A model generated the notes under the pieces. It ran no database searches. It was not told the origin of the DNA and saw nothing but the letters and a program-made list of their open reading frames with translations. Shown piece after piece: positions 17,894 to 26,697 of a stretch of 63,693 bases of DNA. How positions within the stretch are numbered: the first letter of the stretch is position 1; each line of letters opens with the position of its first letter. Source of the DNA: a bacterium (GTDB taxonomy: Bacteria; SZUA-79; Acidulodesulfobacterales; Acidulodesulfobacteraceae). A program made the translations under genes and the position numbers. The DNA is taken from positions 1 to 63,693 of the forward strand of contig JAKAKK010000079.1 in NCBI GenBank assembly GCA_021813525.1, read 5' to 3'.

Positions 17894-18946
17894 ATGAAAA
17901 AAATCAACGGTAGATTTTACGCCGTTTTAGCGGTATTCTTTACAGTATTATCATTATCGTTAAGCGGATGCGCAAAAAAGCAGGGCGTTACGGGAGAAAC
18001 TAAATCAAAGCTGAGCGTCGGCGCATTTAAAACTCAATACAGCATTATTCCGGATTATCTTAAATCTCCGGGAAATACGGATTCATTAAATAATACAGCC
18101 ATATCCGCCCATATTATGGGATACGTAGTTTCGGAAAACGCCCATCAGGGTCAGGCAGTTTACAGAGGGCAGCTTTTATTAAAATTAAGCGCCCCCGAAA
18201 TAGGCTCAAAATATTATGCCGCGAAAGCCGGATTTATTAACGCAAAAAAAACATACGACAGGATTAAGAGATTATATAAAGAAAATTCTGTGTCGAGACA
18301 GATGTACGACAATACCTTAATGCAGTATAAAGTGGCTAAAGCCGACTTGAACGAAGCCGGGAACTATTTGGATTACAAAAATATTTATTCTCCTATCGAC
18401 GGGGTCATAACTAAAAAAAACGTTTCCATGGGCGACCTTGTCGCGCCCGGACAGATGCTGTTAATAATTCAAAGCCTTAAGAAATTGGAATTTAAGACAT
18501 CCGTAAACGTCAAATATTTTAGCAAAATAAAAAACGCCGAAGCCGTTAAATTGAATTTTTCGTCTATAAATAAATCTGTCGAAGGAAAAGTAATATCCGT
18601 AGTAAGGTCTGCCAATCCTTATTCCCATTCCGTCTTAGTTAGAATTGCCATAAAAGGCGCCGAAAAATCCGGGCTGATGCCGGGAATGTACGGAACGGCA
18701 AGATTTAAAATAGGAAAAAGGAAAGCTATAACCGTTCCGAAATCCGCCGTCGTAAGGAGACTCGGCATTACCGGAGTTTATACCGTTAACGGCGCCGGCG
18801 AAGTCGTGTTTCAGCCGGTAAAAAGGGGCAGGACGTATAAAAATAATTTTATCGTAATCATAAACGGATTAAATCCCGGAATGATTATAGTAACAACCGA
18901 TTTAGACAAAATAAGCGCAGGAAGCTATGTGAACCCGAAGTTATAA
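17894..18946 (+). CDS. RND efflux periplasmic adaptor lipoprotein
   Basis: Membrane-fusion protein of a tripartite efflux pump. The signal peptide ends in a lipobox (LSLSGC), predicting lipid anchoring at the cysteine near residue 26. Biotinyl-lipoyl-like halves flank a coiled-coil hairpin: AHIMGYVVSENAHQGQAVYR ... LLKLSAPEI, then the hairpin SKYYAAKAGFINAKKTYDRI, then IYSPIDGVITKKNVSMGDLV. Barrel and membrane-proximal domains follow. Length 350 is normal. It is 26 bases upstream of the pump gene; an outer-membrane TolC-type partner is not in the window. Confidence 0.92.
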   Translation: MKKINGRFYAVLAVFFTVLSLSLSGCAKKQGVTGETKSKLSVGAFKTQYSIIPDYLKSPGNTDSLNNTAISAHIMGYVVSENAHQGQAVYRGQLLLKLSAPEIGSKYYAAKAGFINAKKTYDRIKRLYKENSVSRQMYDNTLMQYKVAKADLNEAGNYLDYKNIYSPIDGVITKKNVSMGDLVAPGQMLLIIQSLKKLEFKTSVNVKYFSKIKNAEAVKLNFSSINKSVEGKVISVVRSANPYSHSVLVRIAIKGAEKSGLMPGMYGTARFKIGKRKAITVPKSAVVRRLGITGVYTVNGAGEVVFQPVKRGRTYKNNFIVIINGLNPGMIIVTTDLDKISAGSYVNPKL

Positions 18947-18972
18947 TACAAGATAAGGAGTTTTTTAGATAA

Positions 18973-21900
18973 ATGAATAAAAATTTCAGCGCTAAAATTA
19001 CCGAATATTTTATAGAAAACAAGATAACGCTTTTATTAATCCTTTTTAGCATAGGTTTCGGAATAATAGCGGTTCTTCTTACCCCTAGGCAGTATAATCC
19101 GCAGATTATAGTTCCGGCGGCAAACGTAATAGTCAGATTTCCCGGAGCGAGCGGCGAGCAGGTTAAAAACTTAGTAACAAAGCCGTTAGAAAGAAAAATG
19201 TGGCAGATTCCGGGAGTTAAGCACGTTTACTCGATATCGATGAACTCAGAATCCATAGTTACCGTAGAGTTTCATGTCAACGCAAGCCGCAATAAAAGCT
19301 TAGTAGATATATATAATAAAGTATTTTCAAACCTCGACGAAATTCCTAAGGGCGCAATGAGGCCGCTCATTAAGCCCATAGACGTAAACCACGTGCCTAT
19401 TTTAAATATCACGCTATGGAGCAAAAAATATAACGCGGGTTATCTTACGACTATTGCAGGCAGGATATTAGACAGGCTCGATTCCGTTAAGGGAACCGGG
19501 GTAACTTTTTTAAACGGCGCAAGATACAAACAACTCAACGTTTATCTGAATCCCTTGAAAATGGCTGGTTATAACGTTTCTCCGTTAATGATAGCGCAGG
19601 AGCTTAAAGGAACCAATATAAACATTCCGGCAGGTTTTCTTCAGAAAAACAATAAAAAAATGTTTCTGACGGCAGGCGGATATTTTCACCATGTAAGTTC
19701 GGTCGAGAACTTTATAATATCCGTTTATAACGGAAAACCCGTTTATCTTAAGGATGTAGCAAAGATTAAATATTCGTATAAGCCGTTAAATTTTTTATCG
19801 GAAATAGGATTCGGAAATAACTACAGAAAAATTAATGCAAACGACAGGGTTATTAAAGATTCCAAGGGTATTTACCCTGCCGTAACCATAGCCGTCGCAA
19901 AAAGAAGAGGGAAGAACGCGGTTGAGGTTGTGAACAGCGTTCTCGCGAAATTTCATAAAATTGCCGAAACAAGCCTTCCCGCCGGCGTTCACTATACAAT
20001 AACCAGAAATGACGGAAAAAAAGCAAACAATGCCGTAAATAAATTGCTGTTTCATCTTATAATAAGCATAGTTATAGTAATAGTACTTCTTTTAATAATA
20101 TTAGGCTGGAGGGAAGCTTTCATAGTTGCTTTTACAATTCCGCTGATGCTGTTTCTCACCCTCGGGATAGCTTATATTTTCCATCAAACTTTAAACAGGA
20201 TTACCCTGTTCGCATTAATTCTTTCCCTTGGGCTTTTAGTCGATAACGCCATAGTAGTCATCGATAACATAGAAAGGGTTTTTTCAAAAGAAAGAAACAT
20301 ACTTCCCGCTTATGCGGTGGATGCCGTAAACGAAATAGGCAATCCTAATTTTTTTGCTACTCTTGCGGTTATATCGTCCTTTATTCCAATGCTATTCGTA
20401 ACGGGAATGATGGGCCCTTATATGAGGCCTATCCCTTTTAACGTTCCAATAGCAATGCTCGTTTCTTTATTTGTAGCCCTCACAGTAGTTCCGTGGTTTT
20501 ACCTTAAACTTATGGCAAACGAAAGAGGAATGGCGCTGATTCGCAAAAAAGAATTAAAAGAGCACGGCAAAGACGGCAAAAAAGGCCTGTATTCTAAAAT
20601 ATTAATGCCCCTGCTTTTAAATAAGAAGAAAAGATATATATTTATGTCGGTCGTAGTAATTTTATTTATTTTAGCTATGTCTCTTCCGGTTTTAAAAATA
20701 GTAAAATTTAAAATGCTTCCCGTCGCAAATACCAACACTTTTTTGATTACTGTAAACAAACGCCCCGGTTCTACTTTTCAGGATACCAATATCGCCACTA
20801 TGCAGATAGTGAATTATTTGAAGCGAATAAAGCAGGTAAAAAACTACGTGGTTACGGTAGGAACACCCTCAGTTATCGATTTTTCCGGACTTTTGAGGGG
20901 GGCTAATTTTAGAAATGCAAGCTGGTTCTCGGAAATAAGGGTTAACCTCATAGACAAAGACAAAAGAAACACGTCTTCACATCAGCTTGTTTTAAACATT
21001 CTTCCCGACGTGCATAAAATCGGAAAAGAATATAATGCTACGGTAAAGGTTTTGGAAAGCCCGCCCGGACCTCCGGTAAAATCGACTATAGTAGCGGAAA
21101 TTTACGGTAAAAATTACAACGAGCAGGAAAAACTTTCAAAAATAGTAGAAGCGAAGATGAAAACAACGAGGGGGGTTACCGACGTAAATTCCTCATATAA
21201 GCGCCGGATAAGAAAGGCGGCGGTCATCGTTAGAAGAAGAAAGGCGGCGATGCTGGGAATAAGCACCGAAATGATTGCTCAGTCGCTTTATCTTTTAAAC
21301 AACGGAATGAGCGTGGGAACTATTCATAAAAAAGGACACCTTCATCAGGAAGATATTTTTTTAAGGATGCCCGGTTCATTCAGAACGGGGGTAAGCGGCT
21401 TATCGGGCATATGGATATATGCGCCTTCGGCCGGCAGGTTAATACCCTTAAATTCGGTGATAAAAATAAAGCGGGGCTATTTGCATAATATGATTTACGA
21501 AAGAGATTTAAAGCCGTTAGTTTATGTTTACGGCAAAGTTGTAAAAAGAAGCCCTATGTATGCAAATTTAGATCTTTTTCTGCATTTCTTAAAGCATCCT
21601 CTTCCTGCGGGATATCATATAAGGTGGGGCGGAGAGTGGAATCTTACGCTTAAGGTATTCGCACAGCTCGGCGCGGCAATGGGAATAGCAATCCTTCTTA
21701 TCTATATACTCTTGGTAGGCTATACCGGTTCTTTTATTATCCCTTTAATACTTATGGGGGCGATTCCTCTTGAAATGATAGGCATAATGCCGGGGTTCGC
21801 CTTGATAAGGGTTTATTTTACCGCCACTTCAATGATAGGGGCGATTGCATTGTCAGGCATAGTTATAAGAAATTCTTTACTTTTACTGGAATTTATTAAC

Positions 21901-22164
21901 GACAAAAAAAAAGAAGGCAATAATATAATAGATTCGCTGGTAGAAGCCGGGGCTATGAGGGCAAGACCAATTATAATAACGGCTCTTGCCGTTATATTCG
22001 GTTCGGCGATACTCGTAACCGACCCTGTATGGAACGGTCTGGCATGGGCGCTCATTTTCGGCATGTTAGCCTCTACTACCTTAACGCTCGTCGTAATTCC
22101 CGTGCTATATTATATGGTAGAAGGAAGAAGATGGCATAAAGAAGACGTTCACGATAATTTATAA
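18973..22164 (+). CDS. RND-family efflux transporter (AcrB-like)
   Basis: A 1063-residue pump with the expected two-fold repeat of six-helix bundles and large periplasmic loops: an N-terminal helix at ~14-34, TM cluster at ~360-520, second loop, then TM cluster at ~890-1045. TM4 carries the proton-relay pair in LSLGLLVDNAIVVIDNIERV (DN...DN). The second half has the matching region IGAIALSGIVIRNSLLLLEF. Substrates may be metals or small molecules; the sequence does not say. It is preceded by its adaptor and followed 24 bases later by a crotonase gene that may share the transcript. Confidence 0.92.
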   Translation: MNKNFSAKITEYFIENKITLLLILFSIGFGIIAVLLTPRQYNPQIIVPAANVIVRFPGASGEQVKNLVTKPLERKMWQIPGVKHVYSISMNSESIVTVEFHVNASRNKSLVDIYNKVFSNLDEIPKGAMRPLIKPIDVNHVPILNITLWSKKYNAGYLTTIAGRILDRLDSVKGTGVTFLNGARYKQLNVYLNPLKMAGYNVSPLMIAQELKGTNINIPAGFLQKNNKKMFLTAGGYFHHVSSVENFIISVYNGKPVYLKDVAKIKYSYKPLNFLSEIGFGNNYRKINANDRVIKDSKGIYPAVTIAVAKRRGKNAVEVVNSVLAKFHKIAETSLPAGVHYTITRNDGKKANNAVNKLLFHLIISIVIVIVLLLIILGWREAFIVAFTIPLMLFLTLGIAYIFHQTLNRITLFALILSLGLLVDNAIVVIDNIERVFSKERNILPAYAVDAVNEIGNPNFFATLAVISSFIPMLFVTGMMGPYMRPIPFNVPIAMLVSLFVALTVVPWFYLKLMANERGMALIRKKELKEHGKDGKKGLYSKILMPLLLNKKKRYIFMSVVVILFILAMSLPVLKIVKFKMLPVANTNTFLITVNKRPGSTFQDTNIATMQIVNYLKRIKQVKNYVVTVGTPSVIDFSGLLRGANFRNASWFSEIRVNLIDKDKRNTSSHQLVLNILPDVHKIGKEYNATVKVLESPPGPPVKSTIVAEIYGKNYNEQEKLSKIVEAKMKTTRGVTDVNSSYKRRIRKAAVIVRRRKAAMLGISTEMIAQSLYLLNNGMSVGTIHKKGHLHQEDIFLRMPGSFRTGVSGLSGIWIYAPSAGRLIPLNSVIKIKRGYLHNMIYERDLKPLVYVYGKVVKRSPMYANLDLFLHFLKHPLPAGYHIRWGGEWNLTLKVFAQLGAAMGIAILLIYILLVGYTGSFIIPLILMGAIPLEMIGIMPGFALIRVYFTATSMIGAIALSGIVIRNSLLLLEFINDKKKEGNNIIDSLVEAGAMRARPIIITALAVIFGSAILVTDPVWNGLAWALIFGMLASTTLTLVVIPVLYYMVEGRRWHKEDVHDNL

Positions 22165-22188
22165 TCAATTAATTTAAAGAGGTAGATT

Positions 22189-22950
22189 ATGCCTATAAGA
22201 TTCGATCGAAAAAACGGCTCGTTAGCCGAAATAGATATTGATTTGGGCGGCAAAAATACGTTCGATATAACCGGAATGAACGAACTAATAAAAATTTTCG
22301 AAGGAAATATCGAAAAAGAAATAGAACTGAAAGCAATTTTAATAAAAAGCTCCAATCCGGATTATTTTGCGACCGGACCGGAAATCAAGGAAATTGCAGG
22401 ACTCGACAGGGACGGCGCAAGATATTACGTTACGGTTTTGAACGTTATGTGCAGGCATATCGCCGAGTCGCCTGTTCCGGTTATATGCTCCGTGAAAGGG
22501 GCCGTAAGCGGGATAGGCCTTGACATCGTATCTTCCTGCGATTTCAGGCTTGCCGAAAAAAAATCATTTTTTGCGGACTTGTCGTCAAAATACGGCATAA
22601 TGTCGCCTTCTAATTCTGTGTTGAGGCTTGCCTTCTTAATAGGGGCACAGAAAGCAAAGGAAATCATATTGACTTCTAAAAATTATACGGCTGAAGAATT
22701 ATATAAATTTAATTATTTGACGGAAATCTTCGGCGCCGAAGATTTCGACGGAGGCACGGCTAAATTTTTTAAAGATTTTACCGCCCTTTCGACAGATTCC
22801 TTAAGGCTTAAAAAAAGAATTTTTATCGATTTATGGAAAAATTATTTAAAGAATAATCAATTTTCTTCCGGCGAAATTTTTTCCGAACTTTTAAAAGAAG
22901 GAAAAGACTGGAAAAAATCCGTATCAGATTTTAACGGCCATTCCTTGTAG
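22189..22950 (+). CDS. Enoyl-CoA hydratase/isomerase (crotonase) family protein
   Basis: A 253-residue crotonase-fold protein. The oxyanion-hole regions are recognisable: NPDYFATGPEIKEI in place of the usual 'FCAGADL', and GAVSGIGLDIVSSCDFRLAE in place of 'G.A.GGG.ELA..CD'. The position that usually carries a second catalytic glutamate (after YGIMSPSNS) has no clear acidic residue, so it may not be a classical hydratase. It starts with an AGAGGT ribosome site 24 bases after the RND gene and directly precedes the sHdr regulator promoter. A link to sulfur metabolism cannot be shown. Confidence 0.82.
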   Translation: MPIRFDRKNGSLAEIDIDLGGKNTFDITGMNELIKIFEGNIEKEIELKAILIKSSNPDYFATGPEIKEIAGLDRDGARYYVTVLNVMCRHIAESPVPVICSVKGAVSGIGLDIVSSCDFRLAEKKSFFADLSSKYGIMSPSNSVLRLAFLIGAQKAKEIILTSKNYTAEELYKFNYLTEIFGAEDFDGGTAKFFKDFTALSTDSLRLKKRIFIDLWKNYLKNNQFSSGEIFSELLKEGKDWKKSVSDFNGHSL

Positions 22951-22989
22951 CTTCATAACGCGGTTTTAAAACATTTTTTTATTTTTCCC

Positions 22990-23026
22990 TTGACAACAAT
23001 TTTAGAATATTCTATATTTAGAATAT
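22990..23026 (+). promoter_or_regulatory. Promoter with overlapping operator for the ArsR regulator
   Basis: A textbook sigma70-type promoter: TTGACA (22990-22995), 17-base spacer, TATATT (23013-23018). An inverted repeat ATATTCTA-N4-TAGAATAT (23007-23026) straddles the -10, and TTTAGAATAT occurs twice as a direct repeat (23001-23010 and 23017-23026). This is the size, composition and position of an ArsR/SmtB operator, so autorepression is likely. Confidence 0.7.
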
Positions 23027-23041
23027 ACACATAATCGCGGT

Positions 23042-23458
23042 GTGCTACATCGCAAAGAATTAAAAAAAATGGGAAAAATGGGAAAAGAGTTTTGCACGGA
23101 CGACAAAAACCTCAACAGAAAATGCAAAGATTTGGCAAGCATCTTTAAACTTTTGTCAAATCCTATCAGATTAGGAATTTTATGTATCGTTTGCGATGAA
23201 GAAGTCAGCGTAAACGATATATCCTCCGCCTTGGGTAAAACCCAATCCAACATATCCCAGCATTTAGCCGTCTTAAGGAACACTCAGATGGTAGATTACA
23301 AGAGAGTCGATAATAAACTCTTGTATTATCTGAAAAATTCCAAAATAAGACAGCTCGTCAAAGACATTAAGGAAATCAAAGATGCGGGAGATTATACCGA
23401 CTTGAGATTTTCAGGCGATGCCGCCTTAAAATCCGGCAGTAATCCCGATATCCGTTAA
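23042..23458 (+). CDS. ArsR/SmtB-family regulator of the sHdr locus
   Basis: A winged-helix regulator with LASIFKLLSNPIRLGILCIV (dimer and first helices), the recognition region VNDISSALGKTQSNISQHLAVLRN, and a short beta wing VDYKRVDNKLLYYL. Four cysteines are present: C18, C28 and a CxxC pair C48/C51 in GILCIVCDE. In related sHdrR proteins from sulfur oxidisers, cysteines sense sulfane sulfur by forming (poly)sulfide bridges; here that is inferred. The GTG at 23042 gives 138 residues; ATGs at 23069 or 23078 remain possible, without losing the helix-turn-helix. Operator-like repeats overlap its promoter. Confidence 0.88.
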   Translation: MLHRKELKKMGKMGKEFCTDDKNLNRKCKDLASIFKLLSNPIRLGILCIVCDEEVSVNDISSALGKTQSNISQHLAVLRNTQMVDYKRVDNKLLYYLKNSKIRQLVKDIKEIKDAGDYTDLRFSGDAALKSGSNPDIR

Positions 23459-23471
23459 TTATTATCCGTAT

Positions 23472-23498
23472 TTTTAATTTTTATTATTAAAATTTTTT
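23472..23498 (+). terminator. Weak AT-only hairpin with T-run after the regulator
   Basis: A 7-bp stem TTTTAAT / ATTAAAA with a 7-base loop (23472-23492) is followed by six T. It lies just after the regulator stop and may separate it from the hdr genes. All stem pairs are A-T, so termination would be inefficient at best. Confidence 0.35.
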
Positions 23499-23628
23499 AA
23501 CGTTCCTGCGCTTAGGATAAATGCGCCCGAATGCTTGGAAGTTTTCGGCATCTTTACGATAAATTTGCATGAATATCATAAAGATATTTATAGATAATCA
23601 TAAAATATCAAAAGGAGGATATTTTAAA

Positions 23629-24363
23629 ATGAGCGAAGAAAACAAGAATCCCGTTACGGAAAAAATCGAAAGCGCTAAGGGCGGACATTTTTATAAGGAA
23701 ATTATGAAAGATTTCCGAATTAAAGAATCCCTCCACGGCTGTTTAAACTGCGGAACTTGCGTGGCAAACTGCCCCGCCGCCGCATTTTACGATTACTCCC
23801 CCCGCGAAGTCTGCCAGATGATAATAGAAGGAGACGAGGAGACTATCGAAGAGTATATGAAGGGCAAGATTTGGAACTGTGCACAGTGTTACAGCTGTAA
23901 ATACAGATGCCCTAAAGAGAATTCGGCTGCGGATATAGTTATGGCTATGAGAGAGATTGCGGTCAGGGAAGGTCTCGCCGCCGAAGCGCTTGCAGGTTAT
24001 ACCAGAATTGCGAAATTGGTTTTAACCAGAGGCAACCAGCTTGCGCCGGATATGCTTTCTCCCGACGCTTTTCCGGACTGGGGTCCGAGGATGATAGAGC
24101 TTTCGTCTAAAAAAATGGAAATGAGGGAAGAGCTTTTTGAAGGTTTTCCCGGCATGAATGTGGTAGATAGGGCATGGGCGGCAGAAGATTACACTATATA
24201 TGAAATGCAAAAAATATGGGAAGAAAGCGGCGCCTTAGAAAAGGTGGGGACAGTGTTTCCGTTTCTAGTCGATATAGTTCAGGATGATATGGAAGATAAA
24301 AAAGACGAAATGGAAGCAAAAATTCAGGAAAAAAAAGAAAAACTAGAGGCGTCTAAAAAGTAA
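23629..24363 (+). CDS. shdrC1: sHdrC1, [4Fe-4S] electron-transfer subunit
   Basis: Iron-sulfur subunit of the sulfur-oxidising heterodisulfide-reductase-like complex. Two CxxCxxCxxxCP clusters are complete: C38, C41, C44, C48 and C84, C87, C90, C94. The N-terminal HdrC fold continues into a C-terminal extension (about residues 115-244) ending in a charged helix KKDEMEAKIQEKKEKLEASKK-like tail, characteristic of the HdrC1 type. The start is taken at 23629 because AAAGGAGG lies 10 bases upstream; a further ATG at 23569 would add 20 residues before that site. First of the shdrC1-B1-A-C2-B2 run. Confidence 0.9.
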   Translation: MSEENKNPVTEKIESAKGGHFYKEIMKDFRIKESLHGCLNCGTCVANCPAAAFYDYSPREVCQMIIEGDEETIEEYMKGKIWNCAQCYSCKYRCPKENSAADIVMAMREIAVREGLAAEALAGYTRIAKLVLTRGNQLAPDMLSPDAFPDWGPRMIELSSKKMEMREELFEGFPGMNVVDRAWAAEDYTIYEMQKIWEESGALEKVGTVFPFLVDIVQDDMEDKKDEMEAKIQEKKEKLEASKK

Positions 24364-24406
24364 AGCCTAAAAAGTAAAAAAATACTATAAATTTTTGGAG
24401 GACATT

Positions 24407-25498
24407 ATGTCTTATGAGATAAACGACGTTAAAACCGGCATAAATCATGCTAAGGGCATGAATTATCATGCTCACGACATCAGGGCAGAAATGAAAAAAT
24501 TAGAAGAAGAAGGTGAGATTAAGATCGGCCGTATTATAGGCCCGTATAAAGAAGAAGAGGTTATGTACGGGATAAAAAAGAAAGTGCCTCTAGACATGCA
24601 CTATCAGCATAAAAGCTGCGGCCAGTGCGCAAACCTTCCAGGCGTTCCGAGGTCTAATTTTTATTACAGGGATAAACTAGGGATAAAGTATTACAACGAT
24701 ATGCAGCAGACTTCATGTACGGCATGGAATTATCATGCATCCGGTCTCGGAAATCTCGTTCAGCTCGCTTCGGTTGCGGCAAGGAACTGGCACAGGGCAT
24801 ATGAAGAAGGCTATAATTTTACTATACACTGCGTTACCAGTTTCGGAAACTATTTGGAAATGAGGCATTTGTTGGTGGGAAATAAAGAGCTAAGGGATTC
24901 CGTAAAAAAAGTTCTTGCAAAATTAGGAAGAGAACTTGTTATTCCAGAAGAAATAGTCCACGACAGCGAGATAGCATATGCTTTAAGGGATAAAATACTG
25001 GCGGCGGCAGACCCGAAAAGGCTTGAAGGGATTAAAGGATTGAGGGCGGTAGAACATTACGGATGCCATTTCTTTAAACAGGTATCCGACGACATAATCG
25101 GCGGAAAAAGACCCATCGTCGTAGGCGGATTGGCATCGCACCTCGGCGTGCAGATGGAGGAATATTCCAAATGGTTTATGTGCTGCGGATTCGGATTCAG
25201 GCATATTTTAGTCAACAGGGAATTTACCAGGTCTGCCCAAAATATTAAATTAAAAGCGATAAAACAGGAAGTGGATCCCGATATGATACTGGTTAACTGC
25301 ACAGGCTGCGGAACGACTTTCGACAAGACGCAATGGATACAGAAAGCCGTCGGAGAAGATTACCATTATCCCGTCGTGTTTTATTCCCAGCTAGCCGCTC
25401 TCGCTTTAGGGGCGCATCCTTTTAAGGAAGCCGGATTAAACTTTCACGTCACGCCGGTGGAACCGCTTTTGGATAAGATGGGAATAGCCTACAACTAA
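24407..25498 (+). CDS. shdrB1: sHdrB1, catalytic CCG-domain subunit
   Basis: HdrB-type subunit expected to hold a noncubane [4Fe-4S] cluster. The second CCG domain is canonical: YGCHFF, WFMCCGFGFRH and NCTGCGTTFD. The first is degenerate, with cysteines C71, C74 and C104 (SCGQCANL and TSCTAWNYH). The start is the ATG at 24407, preceded by TTGGAGG; a TTG four codons upstream overlaps that site. Length 363 is that of the sHdrB1 group rather than the ~300 of methanogen HdrB. It pairs with HdrC1 upstream. The complex oxidises sulfane sulfur to sulfite by family knowledge; direction in this organism is inferred. Confidence 0.9.
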   Translation: MSYEINDVKTGINHAKGMNYHAHDIRAEMKKLEEEGEIKIGRIIGPYKEEEVMYGIKKKVPLDMHYQHKSCGQCANLPGVPRSNFYYRDKLGIKYYNDMQQTSCTAWNYHASGLGNLVQLASVAARNWHRAYEEGYNFTIHCVTSFGNYLEMRHLLVGNKELRDSVKKVLAKLGRELVIPEEIVHDSEIAYALRDKILAAADPKRLEGIKGLRAVEHYGCHFFKQVSDDIIGGKRPIVVGGLASHLGVQMEEYSKWFMCCGFGFRHILVNREFTRSAQNIKLKAIKQEVDPDMILVNCTGCGTTFDKTQWIQKAVGEDYHYPVVFYSQLAALALGAHPFKEAGLNFHVTPVEPLLDKMGIAYN

Positions 25499-25528
25499 AT
25501 GAAAATAAATGAAAATAAATGAAAATAT
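25499..25528 (+). repeat. Three tandem copies of a 10-bp unit
   Basis: Directly after the shdrB1 stop codon the unit ATGAAAATAA occurs three times (the last ends ATGAAAATAT). Each unit contains an ATG not preceded by a ribosome site. It lies in the 74-base gap before shdrA and looks like a slippage-prone tract. Confidence 0.75.
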
Positions 25529-25572
25529 AAAATTATAAGAAAATTATAAAAAGTAAAAAGGAGGTATTTAAG

Positions 25573-26622
25573 GTGAAAACAGTTTTAGTTATCGGAGGAG
25601 GAGTTACCGGACTTAAGGCCGCATCGGAACTTGCAGGTATGGGTTATAACGTTTCCTTGGTGGAAAAAGAAGATTACTTAGGGGGGCAGGTAGCTAAGCA
25701 CAAGTATTACAAACTTGCGCCGGATTTAAGGCTTGCGGGCGACGTGCTCGACCCGGTCATTAAAGCCGTAGAGAGCAATCCTAATATTAAAGTCCAGAAA
25801 CATTCGCAGATTATCGCGGTTTCAGGAGGCGCTCCCGAATTTAAAGCAAAAATTAAAAATTCTAAAGGAGAAAGCGAAGAAACTTTCGGAGCCATAGTGG
25901 TAGCAACCGGATTCGGCCATTTCGACCCTACGGTTAAGCAGGAATACGGCTACGGAAGGTTTAAAGACGTAGTCACCAATGCAGAAGTCGAAGAGATGCT
26001 TAATCCTAACGGACCCACTAAAGGCGAATTGAAAAGGCCTTCGGACGGAAACATTCCGAAAAAAATCGCAATATTTCAGTGCGTCGGCTCCAGAGACAGG
26101 CAGGTCGGAAATCCTTACTGCTGCAGGGTAGGATGCGTCGTTTCTACGAAGCAGGCGATAGAAATAAAAGAAAAATATCCTGATTCCGAAGTTTACGTAT
26201 ATTATATGGATATGAGAATGTTCGGAAGAGGATGGGAAGAGCTTTACGGTAAAGCAATGGAAGATTATGAAGTCATATTCACGAGAGGAAGAGGCGCCGA
26301 GGTAACGCTTAAAAATCAACAGCTCTCTTTAAGGGCGGAAGAGACTATTATGGACAGGCCGATACAGCATTCCGTAGATATGATTATTCTTGCCGCAGGA
26401 ATGTCCGCCGGAGAAGGAACCATAGATGCCGCGAAAGTTCTCGGAATTAAACAGAACGATTACGGCTTCCTGTCCCCCAAAGACGATTTTCTCAGCCCAA
26501 ACGAGTCTTCAAAACCAGGCATATTTATAGCGGGAGCGGATAAAGGCCCTATGGACATAGAAAACTGTATCGTGGAAGGCGCAGCTGTCGCCGCAAAGGT
26601 AGCAGGCAGTTTAAAAAATTAA
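25573..26622 (+). CDS. shdrA: sHdrA, FAD-binding subunit
   Basis: The flavoprotein of the sHdr complex, short form (349 residues) lacking the ferredoxin modules of methanogen HdrA. FAD site VLVIGGGVTGLKAASELA (residues 4-20), second dinucleotide signature AIVVATGFGHFDP (107-119) and cysteine region IFQCVGSRDRQVGNPYCCRV with C170, C183, C184 and C188, matching the cluster-binding motif of HdrA. The C-terminal GIFIAGADKGPMDIENCIVEG is typical. GTG start with AAAGGAGG upstream. Probably handles electrons between the HdrBC pairs and an acceptor such as NAD+ via LbpA. Confidence 0.92.
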   Translation: MKTVLVIGGGVTGLKAASELAGMGYNVSLVEKEDYLGGQVAKHKYYKLAPDLRLAGDVLDPVIKAVESNPNIKVQKHSQIIAVSGGAPEFKAKIKNSKGESEETFGAIVVATGFGHFDPTVKQEYGYGRFKDVVTNAEVEEMLNPNGPTKGELKRPSDGNIPKKIAIFQCVGSRDRQVGNPYCCRVGCVVSTKQAIEIKEKYPDSEVYVYYMDMRMFGRGWEELYGKAMEDYEVIFTRGRGAEVTLKNQQLSLRAEETIMDRPIQHSVDMIILAAGMSAGEGTIDAAKVLGIKQNDYGFLSPKDDFLSPNESSKPGIFIAGADKGPMDIENCIVEGAAVAAKVAGSLKN

Positions 26623-26697
26623 ATATCTTAATTAATTATTATTAGTTATATTGTTAATTATATTAAGATTTATATATTTATATATAAGGAGAAAGCA

